A DNA stretch of 64,000 bases, from assembly GCA_033060915.1 (NCBI GenBank), contig CM065394.1, forward strand, positions 34,754,501 through 34,818,500, in the 5' to 3' direction. Made by a program: the position numbers and the translations under genes. This DNA comes from Euryodendron excelsum. Its lineage: Eukaryota > Streptophyta > Magnoliopsida > Ericales > Pentaphylacaceae. The notes under the pieces were generated by a model. It was not told the origin of the DNA and searched no databases. It worked only from the letters and a program-made list of their open reading frames with translations. Below are positions 33,619 through 44,262 of the stretch, piece by piece. Position 1 is the first letter of the stretch. Every line of letters starts with the position of its first letter.

Positions 33619-35811
33619 TCTGTGATGACGGAGAAAAGGATGAGGATGATTTGGAAGGAGTACCAGATGCCTCATTCGCTGCGTTACAGGATTCCGAAGA
33701 AGGGGGAGTGGGCCTACTCTGCTCGGCCAGGGGAGATCTGTGTGTACAAGGCCGCCTTGGCAAATGGCCTTAGATTCCCCGTCCCTGCTCCCATCAGGGA
33801 GATTTTGGGTATGTTGGGGTTGGCTCTTAGTCAGCTCATGCCGAACGCGTGGAGGATTTTGATGGGGCTGATTGTGTTGTGGCAGGCGAGTAGTGTCAGC
33901 AAGGACAGCCTCACATTGAGTGAGTTCCTGTACTGTTACAAGATGTTAGAGCTCGAGAGGGGGTGGTGGTACTTTTCGACTAGGAATAAAGGCATGGTAT
34001 TAGTAAAGGACTTGCCCTCGTCCCACAAAGGGTGGAAGGACAAGTTTTTCTTCATATATGACGAGGGTTGGAAGAGCCAGCCCTGGGAGCTAGTGGACGA
34101 GAAGTTCGTTCGAATTCCTCGTAGGTGGGGGAGGCCTTCTAGGAAGGGTACGCTCTCCAACCCTGGTGTTTTGTCTTTATTTTCTCGTTAGATTTGTAGG
34201 TCTGTAGAGCATGACGTAGGTCGTTTGCTTTTAGCCCGGGCTGCCCCCACGTTGAGTGAGGAGTTGAAGAAGAGGGTGGATCGAGCTGTCGAGCACGACG
34301 TTACTGATGCATGTGCCTTGGTGAATGTGGAAAACTTGGGTATGTTCTTGTTGGGCCCTAAGCCTACAGATTATGCTTTAAAGGCAAAACGAGCAAGGAG
34401 TGAGTACTTGATGTTTTGTAGGTAACTGTGGTTTGTCAAGCACTGACGTTCATGCCATATGGCTTTTGCAGATCAAGGGGTGGACGTTTCTAAGGACGAG
34501 GAGGAAGAGATGGCACTAAACCGGAGTTTCCTAAAGAAAGCTAAATTGAACGTGGGGGCTGACCCTCCTACCCCGGTCAAGAGATTCAAACTGGCATTTG
34601 ATCAAAAGGCTTCTACTCCAGCCTCTGCTGAAGAGGGCAGGGGGAAAGTGATAACTGTGGAGGATGACGCTTCACAACGGGACGGCACTCCCCTTATTGA
34701 GAAGGCCTTGCCCCCACCTCCTCTAGCACCTGTTAATGCTGCTGGTGTCGTGCCCCTTGCTCTTTGTCTGGGGGATGTGCCTGACTCGTTGACTTCGATT
34801 TTTGTGAGTGCTGGCGATGCGATGAGGAGGTTTAAGAGCATCATCCCTGCCGCGGATACCAGTAAGTTGGGCGTTATGGCGTCCTAAATGTTGGCCAAGG
34901 AGGTGTGCCAAGACTTGTTGAAGGTAGGAAAATACTGCCTTGTGCTTGGTACTTTTGATTTTTGTTACCCTATTGTTTTAGAATGCTGAGTTTGTCTGGT
35001 CGTGCTGTTTCCTGTTCAGGCTGTTGCTAGAGTGGTGACACTGGCCACCCGATTAGCGAACTTTGAGAAGTCCTTTACAAAGGAGGCGAAGGTTTCTGAC
35101 CAGTTCCGAGTTGAGCTAAACACGACTCTGGAGAAGGTGAAGGAGCTCGAGAACGAGCAAACAAAATAGAGGGCGGATCTCGAAAAGGAGAAGGGCCAGA
35201 AAGAAGTCTGCTGGGAAAAGATGGCAGCAGAGAAGGCTGCCCTAAAGGTTGTCGAGGACCAGATTGCAGTGTTTCCTGCTGAGCTGGAGGAGGCGAAGAA
35301 GACGACAGAGCGGGCATATATGCAGGGGGCAGAGTGCCAGATGGCCTTTGCCAAGATTTACTGGGATGGCTTCGAGGAAGCCAAAACTCTTGTTGCCCGG
35401 GCTTATCCTGGTTTGGACTTTTCCATGATCGAACCCGAGGACGAAGATAATGCTGTCTCTCAAGCAGCGTCAAAGGTCGAGGCGCAAGACAAGGAGGGGG
35501 CGGACAAAGATGATGCCCAGTCCCAGGCTACCAAAGTTGCGGCCTCTTCCAAAGCCCTAGTGGAGGGTGACGGTCAGCCCAAGCCTGCAGTTCCCTCCAA
35601 GTCCTTGGAGAGGTGTGATGGTCAGCCTAAGGCTGTAGTCCTCTTCAAGCCCTCAGAGAGGGGTGATGGTTAGCCTAAGGCTGCAGTCCCTCCCAAGCCC
35701 TCAGAGGGGGGTGATGGTCAACCTAAGGCTATAGTCCTTCCTAGGGCCCTAGAAAAGGGGGAGGCCCAGCCCAAAGCTGTGGCCCCCTCTAGAGTGCCTA
35801 AGGCCAAGTAG
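33619..35811 (+). pseudogene. Antisense ORF of the Tat element (Putative gypsy type transposon domain), spliced, with stops
   Basis: The first part (to 34191) carries GEICVYKAALANGLRFPVP, LSQLMPNAWRILMGLIVLW and LSEFLYCYKMLELERGWWYF, which resemble the Putative gypsy type transposon domain (PF04195 type). Two small introns fit: about 34418-34471 and 34924-35019. Downstream is a long coiled coil (KVKELENEQTK, WEKMAAEKAALKVVEDQ), then five imperfect GDGQPKA-type repeats of about 15 residues, ending at TAG 35811. In-frame stops lie at 34189 (TAG), 34885 (TAA), 35167 (TAG) and 35671 (TAG). The last falls exactly where sister repeats have CAG. A frame shift near 33625 separates an upstream acidic leader (33383-33625). 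The coding strand is opposite to the element's pol. Confidence 0.7.
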
Positions 35812-36109
35812 ATCTGTTGTATAGGAGTTTTTCATTTTTGCCGTTGCAGTGGTTTTAGTTTTGTAACACTGCTCTGGCTCTTGTAATATGTTTTTGTTTC
35901 TCTAAATGGAAAAGGTTCGGTCATCCCTATTATTGACATTTCTATTTTAATTTGCTTACTTCGTTGCCGCCCATAGGTGAACGACATCCTCCATCAAAGT
36001 AGATCAAACAGAATATTAGGCTATCTCCACAAGTCTACCTGCTCGGGCAGGAATTGTTGCTTCAATTTTGGCCGTAGTTTTGTTGCTTGAATTGGTGGAA
36101 TTGAGCCTC
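35812..36109. other. Spacer between the antisense ORF and the minisatellite
   Basis: About 300 bp after the antisense stop codon. AATGGAAAAGG and T-rich words could mark its 3' end. It contains CCTGCTCGGGCAGG, a single early form of the palindrome that is repeated to the right. No ORF. Confidence 0.4.
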
Positions 36110-36530
36110 GTGGCCCTTATTTATGGGCATTGGGACTTTGCCTGCTCGGTGATGGCCTGAGCAAGACCTTGTCGCTTTATGCCTACTTGGCCATGGCCTG
36201 AGTAGGACTTCTTGGTTTTCAGTTATGGGCATAAAGGGCTGAGCAGGACTTCGTCGCTTTCAGTTGTGGGCATAAAGCCTTTGCCTGCTCGGCCGTGGCC
36301 TGAGCAGGACCTTGTCGCTTTATGCCTGCTCGGCCATGCCCCGGGCAGGTCTTTGTTGCTTTTAGTTGTGGGCATAAAGCCTTTGCCTGGTCGGCCACGG
36401 CTTGAGCAGGACTTCATCGCTTTAAGTTGTGGGCATTGGGACTTTGCCTGCTCGGCCATGGCCTTAGCAGGACTTTGTCGCTTTTTTGCTACTCGGCCAT
36501 GCCCGAGCAAGTCTTTGTCGCTTTTAGTTC
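36110..36530. repeat. Minisatellite with a palindromic core
   Basis: About six to seven irregular units of 50-70 bp contain TTTGCCTGCTCGG, CCATGGCCTGAGCAGGAC and TTGTCGCTTT, with GTTGTGGGCATAAAGCC linking many of them. The core CTGCTCGGCCATGG / CCTGAGCAGG is a near-perfect inverted repeat centred on CCATGG, so each unit can form a stem of about 11 bp. It lies between the antisense ORF and integrase of the Tat element. Confidence 0.85.
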
Positions 36531-38571
36531 CTTGCAAGGGAGATGTTCGGGAGTTCGCAAGCAAAGAGAATTGTGCAGAAACTTAATATGACATGAATCA
36601 ATTTGCAGTTGTAGACATAAGTTGTCATGAATTTAGGCATGTCCCTATATGACGTTAATAGACAAAAAGATTCCTTGCTACAGTTGCATACTCAAACCAA
36701 ACATCAGTTACACATAGTACTTTCTTAGGTGTTCAGCATGCCAAAGGTGGGGGAGTTCTTTGCCATTGGGGCCCTTGAGTCTGTAGGTTCCCTTTTTGGT
36801 GAAGCCCGTTACCTCTTAAGGTCCTTCCCAATTTGGGCCAAGCTTCCCGTCTTGTGCAACTCTAGTAGATTGGTTGACCTTTTTCAGCACCAGGTCTCCC
36901 GTCCTGAAATCCCTCAAACGCATTCGGCTGTTATGGTACTGGCACATCTGTTGCTGATATGAGGCCACTCTGATGGCTACCTGGAGCCTTTTCTCCTCCA
37001 GTAGGTCCATGTCGACTACCAGTGCCTCGTTGTTTATCTCTAGATTGTAGTTCTGACTTCTGGGGCTGGGGAGGCTGATCTCCACCGGTATGACGGCTTC
37101 GGCCCCGAACGTGAGGGAGAAAGGGGTTTGACAGGTGGAGACTCGCTCTGTGGTTCTATAAGCCCAGAGGACACTGGGGAGCTCCTTCGCCCCATAGCCC
37201 CTTCGCTTTCTCGAGCTTGGTCTTGATAATCTTAAGAAGGGATCTGTTAGTAACTTCCACTTGCCCGTTTGCTTGGGAATGTTCCGGCGAGGAAAAATGG
37301 TGGCTGATGTGCAAGTTTGAGCATAACCCGTTAAACTGCTTCCCTTCAAATTGCTTACCATTGTCAGTGATGACCACTTTAGGTATTCCAAAGTGACACA
37401 CGATGTTCTTTCAGAGGAAGTTGGTCATTTTTTGCTCGGTGATGGTGTTGAGGGCCTCTGCTTCAACCCATTTGGTGAAATAATCGATGGCTATTACAGC
37501 GAACTTGTTTTGCCCCCTACCTAGGGGCAATGGGCCCACGATGTCAATCCCCCACTAGGCGAAGGGCCACGGGCTTTGGATGGGAGTCAGCTCCTGTGCA
37601 GGTTGTCTTAGGACGTTGGCAAACCGTTGGCACTTATCACACTTTTTCACGAACTGTTGGGAGTCCTTACTCATGGTTGGCCAGTAGTATGTTGTCCTGA
37701 GGATTTTGTTAACCAGGGATCGTCCTCCGGAATGGTTGCCACAAATGCCTTCGTGGACTTCCCTCATGATGTAGGTTACCTCTTCTGCGGTGGTGCACCT
37801 GAGGAGGGGGTAGTGTGCCCTTGCTTGTACAGGACGCCATTGAACATCACATACCGACTGGCCCTAAACTTGATCCTCCTTGCCTCCAGCTTGTTTTCTG
37901 GGAGGACGTTGTGCTCTAGGTAATCCCTGATTGGCTTAGCCCACGAGTTGTCTGTTTCCAATGCATGGACTTCCGGAGTTTAAATGCTCGGCAAATCGAG
38001 AGTTTCCAAGGGCACTTCGGGATCGAGTTGGTCTGAGGACGCTATTCTCACCAATTTGTCTACCTCTTCGTTTTCTAGACGGGGGACCCTCTGCAATACT
38101 ACTTTGGAGAATTTTCTAACCAAATCTCTGGCCATCTAGCAGTACTCCTTCATTTTCTCCCCTCTAGCTTCATACTCCCCTTGGATCTGCTCTGTCACCA
38201 ACTACGAATCTCCCCTGATAGTTATCTGCTCTGCCCCCATTCGTCGAGCAATTCTGAGCCCGGCGATGAGTGCCTCATACTCAGCCTCGTTATTAGTGGC
38301 AAAAAATTTGAATCTAAGAGCGTACTCCACCTTCTGGCCATCCGGGATAACCAGAACCACCCCTGCTCCGTTGGATTGTTCAGTGGAGGAGCCGTCAACA
38401 TTCAGTACCCAGTTATTCTCGGCGTCCTCCACGTCGAGTGGGGTGTGAGGTTGGGTGGTAAACTCTGCAATGAAATCTGCTGCTGTTTGTCCCTTAACGG
38501 CTGTTCGGGGCCTGTACTGAATGTCAAACTAGCTGAGCTCTACTGATCACTTCATAAGCTGACCAGAAGTT

Positions 38572-40459
38572 TCAGGTGTTGAGTCAATGCCTTGATTTTG
38601 ATGATAACAAAACATGGTTAAATGATCTAATAATTCTACTTAGTGTGCAGATGAATTATTAATTAGATCTTGACTTGAAGATTATCATAATGGAGGATTT
38701 GTGATGCAAAATTTTGAATAAAGAATGAAAAACATGATGAGATGGTGTATTCTACAAAGTTGATATTATAAGAAGATAAAGAAATCTCAAAGATGATGAA
38801 AATCTTAGATTGAAGATTGATACTCATGAAGGAATGGCATATTCAACAATGGTAATCTTATAAGAGAATGAAAACAATGGATATCAAGGAAGAAGAATGA
38901 AAATGCTAAAAATCTTGATTGAAAAGATTGAAGATTTTGAGGACATGAAGATATCTTGCAAGAATGGAAGAAGAAGAGACCAACTCAAAAACATAGAAGC
39001 TTTCTTGAAAGATTTGAAGATGTCTTGAAGACATGGAAGGAATCACTAGAGTAGAAAAGCTTTCTTGGAAGAATTGTTGAAGTCCATGGAGAAGTAATAT
39101 TGATTGAAGAATTCTAAAAGAAATCTAGAAATGAAGATGTTCAAAGAAGAATAGAAAATCAGTTGAAAAAATGAAGTTCTTGAGTCTTGGAAGCACTCTT
39201 AAAGGTCATGAAGAAGACTTGGATCAATAGTTGAAGCATTGATGATGGAAGAGCTCTACAAGTAATGAAAATGGAGAAAAATTCATCTAAAATGAATTGA
39301 AGATGTTCTTGGAATCATCAAGCGTTGAAGAAGCATTTGCAAGCTTTAAAAAAACTTATTTGAATGAGCTTTGAAAAGATTGGAAGCTTTGAAAAAGAAT
39401 GAAGAACAGTTGCAAAAATATGGTTTTTGCTTAAAAGAGTCGACTCCTCAAGTAAAAGAGTCGACTCATTCGAACAGAGCCTTGGAAATCTGCTGGAAGC
39501 TTAAAAGAGTTGACTCTTGGTGTAAAAAGAATTGACTCATTTCAACAGAGAACAAATATTCTGCTGACTGCTTAAAAAAGTCAACTCCTGGAGCAAAAGA
39601 GTCGACTCATTTGGACAGTGCCTTGAAAAATCTGCTGAAATGCAAGAAGAGTCGACTCATTGTCAAAAGAGTCGACCCCCAGACAGTAACGACTAGTTTT
39701 CTGACAGATGGTATGGGCAAATATGCAACCAAAATTTCTCCCATACTTCTCCAACAGCTAGAATCGATCCATATCTTTAAATACAAGTTACATACAGCTT
39801 CAATACTGATGATCAGAGCAATTATACCATTGATATCAAGAGCTTAAAGCTGAAAATCTCCTATGCCTCATTGCCACATATTTTTGCTGAGTGTTTAAGG
39901 TTATTCATTGAGTTGTATTTGTTCATATACTTATTAAGAGAGTTACCCATTATATAACCTTTATTCATTTCACTTGGGTGGGTTTGTAAACGTGTAAGTT
40001 TAAGTTTTCTTGGGTAAAAACACTGGTAAGTTTGAGTGAAGCTTAAACAAAATCACTTGTAAGTTTGAGAGAAGCTTGGACAAAATCTCTTGGGTTTTGA
40101 AAGCTTGGGAAGAAGCTTTTGTAAGAGTGAGCTGGGCACTTGTGGTAAAACCAGCACCTGTGTAAAGAGTGTTACATAGTGGAATTCCTTCGAAAGGATC
40201 GAAGAACAGAGGACGTAGGCAAGGTTGGCCGAACCTCTATAAATCTGGTGCTCTTCTCTTCCGCCTTTATTTTGCTTATTTGCTCATCATATATGCTTGC
40301 ATACTTATATACTTTGATATATGCTTTACTTGCTTGATATTCACTTTGATTAATTGTTGTTGAAATACATAAACTGTTTTTAATTGCAATACTTGATATA
40401 AATTCTATAAAACCCAATTCACTCCCACTCTTAGGTTACCTTCTTGGGCCAACATCAGG
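38572..40459 (+). mobile_element. Solo LTR (38577-40454) inserted in the Tat element, TSD TCAGG
   Basis: The 1878-bp segment begins TGTTGAGTCAATGCC and ends GGGCCAACA. TCAGG occurs immediately on both sides (38572-38576 and 40455-40459). The RNase H frame of the Tat element resumes across it. The start TGTTGAGTCAATGCCTTGAT is typical of Copia/Sirevirus-like LTRs as I know them. The 5' part is GAA/GAT-rich (38650-39420), followed by palindromic GAGTCGACTC repeats and a TTTAAATA box near 39776, which suggests plus orientation. With no internal sequence left, it is a recombination product. Confidence 0.9.
39430..39675 (+). repeat. Array of AAAAGAGTCGACTC motifs in the U3 of the solo LTR
   Basis: About eight copies, perfect or with one to three changes, of AAAAGAGTCGACTC occur in pairs, separated by CAGTGCCTTGGAAATCTGCTG-like spacers. 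The centre GAGTCGACTC is a 10-bp palindrome. Changed copies read GAGTTGACTC or AAGTCAACTC, again C-to-T or G-to-A changes at the central CG. Confidence 0.85.
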
Positions 40460-40739
40460 CTTGTGCAGAATTTTCTTGATGGGCTAATCTGTCATGACCA
40501 CAACCGTATGGGCTTGGAAGTACGGCTGGAGCCTCTGCGCTGAGTTCACCAGAGTAAAGGCCAACAACTCCATCTTCGGGTATCTTTCCTCAGCTCCTCT
40601 GAATGTTCTGCTCGTTTAGTACACTGGCTTTTGAACTCCTTCACTCTCTCACACAAGAGCTGAGCTGACTGCCGTTACTGAGATGGCCAAGTAGAGGTAA
40701 AGCTCCTCTCCAAGGACAAGGAAACCTCTATGCACCTAC

Positions 40740-43700
40740 ATATAACCCAGGGTAGAGGAACCATCCTAACTTCAGTTAGAAGAATGATGGTAACTTAGCA
40801 TCTCAATAATACCAACAAACGCACCAATTTTATGACCCTCTTAATCAATACCAAGCACAAGGTTAACAATTTCCAACACCAACACCAAACGTATATAAAC
40901 CACCTCCTATGAGAACTATAGAAGATCCTTTGACCCAATTCATACAAGTACAGCAAGCAACTAATGCTAGACTTGATAAATCCATAAAAGAGTTAAAGAC
41001 TTTGTTTGCTCAATCACTGATCAAAGAAAAAGGCACATTCCCTATAGTAACCACCCTAAGGAGCGAAAAAGCCATAGATAAAACTATTCATAGCAAAGAG
41101 TCTGCACCTAAGGAGGACACAAGCGAGAGAGTAGAAAAAGTATTAGAAAATGATAGAGAAAATTTTAAAGAGGTAATGAAAGAGTTAAGAAAGAAGCCTA
41201 GGGAAGATGAGTTTAGGGATAAATCAAAGGACATTGATATAAAGGATATGTCACGTGTCCCATTCCCTTATAGATTAGCTAGATGTAAGCAAGAATCAAT
41301 AAATTCTAAAATATATGAGGTATTCAAGCAAGTGAAAATCAATATTCGATTCCTAGATGCCATTAAGCAGATCCCTTCATATGCAAAGTTCTTAAAGGAC
41401 TTGTGCACCATTAACAAACGGCTCACTGTGAGAGAAGCTTCTTTTCTGAACTAAGAAACTAGAGAGGTTCTACAAGTAATTCTTCTACCAAAAGACAAGG
41501 ACCCGGGGAGTCCAACCATTCCATGTATAACTAGGATCGAGTGTGAACCTGCTACCTTATTCTGTTTACCAATAGTTAGGGTTAGGAGAGCTGAAATCTA
41601 CTAGAATCACCCTACAGTTAGCTGATCGTTCGATAAAGATTCCTGGGGGTATGGTGGAAGATGTGCTTATCCAAATGGATAAATTCTACTTCCCAGTTGA
41701 TTTTGTCGTATTAGACACTGTGGGGAACTTATGTGATCATTCTCCAATCTTTGTCATTTTATGTCGTTCCTATTTAGCAACATCCCATGCTATTATTCGT
41801 TGTAGGGGAGGGGAGTTGAACTTATCTTTCGGAAACATGACTGTAGAAATAAACATCTTCCACGCAAGAAGAAACTGGGAGAGTGTGAAGACATCAGAGA
41901 GGTTAGCATGATCAATATTCTAGTACAAGAACATTTTAATAGAGAATTCCTGAAAGATCCACTTGAGAGAGCCTTAATTTTGAATGAGCAAATAAAGTGT
42001 TTAAAAGAAATAGCAATGTGTTCCTGCTATGTTTGTAAGTTATTGGACCCAATGTGTTGAGCCATAGGGCTCAGTGCTTTTAAACCTGAACCATCAGAAG
42101 TGGAAGCTCTTATTCCAGAGCGAAATCCATTACCATCTACTCTTAAATATATATGTTTTTAGGTGATGGTGAATCTTACCCAGTAGTGATATCTTCTAGC
42201 CTATCTGAAGGCTAAGAGGATAGGTTGAAAGAAGTGCTATTAAAATACCACAAAGCCATTGGGTGGTCAATTGTTGATTTACATGATATTAGCCCATTAG
42301 TTTGCACACATCGCATATACTTAGAGGAAGAGGCTAAACCGGTTCGCCAAATGCAAAGGCAATTGAACCCTAATATGAAAGAAGTAGCTAGAGGAAAAGT
42401 GTTGAAACTTCTCAATACGGGTATAATTTACCCAATAGCAGACTCTAGGTGGGTGAGCCTTTCTCAAGTGGTCCCTAAAAAGTCTAGAGTAACAGTGGTA
42501 AAAAATAATAAAGATGAATTAGTACCAACTAGGATTCAGATATGATGGCGAATGTACATCGACTATAAACGTCTCAATGTCGTCACCGCCAAAGACCACT
42601 TTCCATTACCATTCCTTGATCAAGTCATAGAGCGGGTGTTGGTTAGAGCTTATTATTGCTTTTTGGATGGATACTCAGGCTACAATCAAATTGAAATAGC
42701 CCTAAAAGATCAAGATAAAACTACCTTTACTTGTCCTTTTGGCATGTATGCTTATAGAAGAATATCTTTCGGCCTATGCAATGCACTGGCCACTTTCCAA
42801 AAATGCATGATGAACTTATTTAGTGACATGGTAGAAAGAATCTTGGAAGTCTTTATGGATGATTTTTCTATCTATGGGAATACCTATGACTAATGCTTAG
42901 AAAATTTAAAAAAAGTTTTGGAAAGATGTAAGGAGACCAATTTGGTCCTTAATTAGGAGAAGCGTCATTTTATGGTGACACAAGGGATAGTGTTAAGACA
43001 CATAATTTCAAATAAGGGGATAGAAGTTGACAAAGCTAAGATTGACCATATTAGAACCTTCCACCCCCTGCAAATGTTAAATATGTCTCTTCATTTTTAG
43101 GGTACATCGAGTTTTATTGGCGATTTATTACAGGTTTTAGTACTATTTCTCGTCCTATGTGCCACTTGTTATCCACGGATGTTCCATTTGAATGGATATC
43201 TCCTTGCCAACAAGCTTTTGACAAGCTAAAAGGGCTCTTGACCACTGCACCCATCATGCAAACTCTAGATTGGTCTTTACCTTTCGAACTCATTTGTGAT
43301 GCGAGCGACTTCGCTATAGGAGCGGTGCTTGGTCAAAGAAAAGACAAGAAACCATATGCCATCTATTATGCTAGCAAAACTTTAAATGATGCGCAAATGA
43401 ATTACACTACCACCGAGAATAAGCTTCTTGTTGTGGTCTTTGCCCTTGATAAGTTTATATCTTACTTAGTCGGCTCACTTGTCATAGTTTATACTGATCA
43501 TGCCACACTTAAGTACTTGCTCACCAAGCTAAATGCTAAGCCACGACTCATTCGTTAGATTCTGCTCCTTTAAGAGTTTCATATAGAAATCCGGAACAAA
43601 AAAGGGATAGAAAATGTGGTAGCTGATCACTTATCTCGCTTTCTTATAGATGGCCAAGACCAAGACAAATCTCCTATTTCTGAACATTTTTCCAATGAAC

Positions 43701-44262
43701 AACTTTTTTTCCATCCAGTCTGTTACTCATACTAGTAGCCCTTGGTTTGCAAATATAACTAATTACTTGGCTTTAGGTAAGATTCCATCTCAATGGTCAT
43801 CCAACGATAGAAAGAAATTTTTTTGAAATGTGAGAGTTTTCATGTGAGATGACCCATACCTTTACAAGTATTGCTCTGATCAGGTGATTCCTCATTGTGT
43901 ACCAATAATGAATTTCAATCCATAATTAGTTTTTGTCACTCATATGCTTGTAGTGGGCATTTTTCCACCAAGAAAACCATTGCTAAAGTCTTCCAATGTG
44001 AATTTTATTTGCCTGCCATGTTTAGAGATATCCATACATTTTGTAGTGCTTGTGATAGATGTCAAACACTAGGTACTCTTACTAGAAGAAATCTGATGTC
44101 CTTGAATCCCATAACTGTCATAGAAATATTTGATTGTTGGGGCATCGACTTTATGGGGCCGTTTCCTAGTTCTTTTGGACATCTATACATTTTAGTGGGT
44201 ATTGATTATGTATCTAAGTGGGTAGAGGCAGTAGCATCTGATTGTGCTTCAAAAGTGCAATT
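40740..44262 (+). mobile_element. Second Athila-type element: gag, protease, RT, RNase H, truncated integrase
   Basis: Plus strand, in order: gag C-terminal part (41270-41455: VPFPYRLARCKQE, FLDAIKQIPSYAKFLKDL), protease (41600-41880: RITLQLADRSIKIPGGMVED, FYFPVDFVVLD), RT (42220-43030) with CFLDGYSGYNQIEIA, TFTCPFGMYAYRRISFGLCN and the active-site MDDF, RNase H (43157-43620: FELICDASDFAIGAVLGQR, YTDHATLKYLL), and integrase from 43880 to 44262 ([32 protein letters not shown]), where homology stops abruptly. More than ten stops or frame shifts interrupt it. It abuts the Tat element at about 40720-40740. It aligns over RNase H and integrase with the Athila element at 11659 but is clearly more decayed. 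Confidence 0.85.
41270..43620 (+). pseudogene. gag-pol: gag-pol remnant of the second Athila-type element
   Basis: The longest open pieces are 40909-41454, 41651-41911, 42225-42545, 42552-42893 and 43157-43558. The RT palm is complete enough to show the catalytic FMDDF motif, and RNase H keeps the D in ICDASD. In-frame stops separate pieces at TGA 42543, TAA 42891, TAG 42955 and TAG 43556, among others. Several replace Trp or Gln codons of the family. No functional product is possible. Confidence 0.8.

Larger units (their letters stand above)
32047..40720 (-). mobile_element. Tat-lineage Ty3/gypsy retrotransposon with antisense ORF, 5'-truncated and interrupted
   Basis: Read on the minus strand from 40720: RT-RNase H, a second plant RNase H, integrase (to about 36725), a palindromic minisatellite (about 36530-36110), a spliced ORF in the opposite (plus) direction (35811 back to 33619), then an LTR (about 33178-32047). 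That order, with an extra antisense ORF between pol and the 3' LTR, is known from Tat-lineage elements such as maize Grande (gene 23). The LTR direction supports it: minus-strand TATAAAAG at 32168-32161 precedes the AAACCCTAGC leader and a GGGCATCACA end. The gag, protease, RT core and 5' LTR are absent. A solo LTR (38577-40454) is inserted in RNase H. Confidence 0.75.
36725..40720 (-). pseudogene. pol: Tat-type pol: RT-RNase H, second RNase H, integrase; interrupted by a solo LTR
   Basis: From 40720 down: GEELYLYLAISVTAVSSALV and KMELLAFTLVNSAQRLQPYF (RT-linked RNase H, to 40460), then after the inserted LTR FDIQYRPRTAVKGQTAADF (38570 on), a second RNase H (WVLNVDGSSTEQSNGAGVVL, TNNEAEYEALIAGL), a linker (RIKFRASRYVMFNGVLYKQ), the integrase zinc region (HEGICGNHSGGRSLVNKIL, CDKCQRFA), core motifs GIDIVGPLP, VITDNGKQF and the altered HSQANGQVEV, and a C-terminus with GTYRLKGPNGKELPHLWHAE. 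Two RNase H regions are a mark of the Tat lineage. Many stops occur, most at sites where Q (CAG) is expected, such as the codons before WGID, after the RNase H RGDS and after MTD. At least one frame shift lies near 37390. Confidence 0.85.

Noticed and set aside
36110..36530. Regular repeats considered as a CRISPR array
   Set aside because: Plant nuclear context, irregular unit length, no unique spacers and no cas genes; it is a minisatellite.
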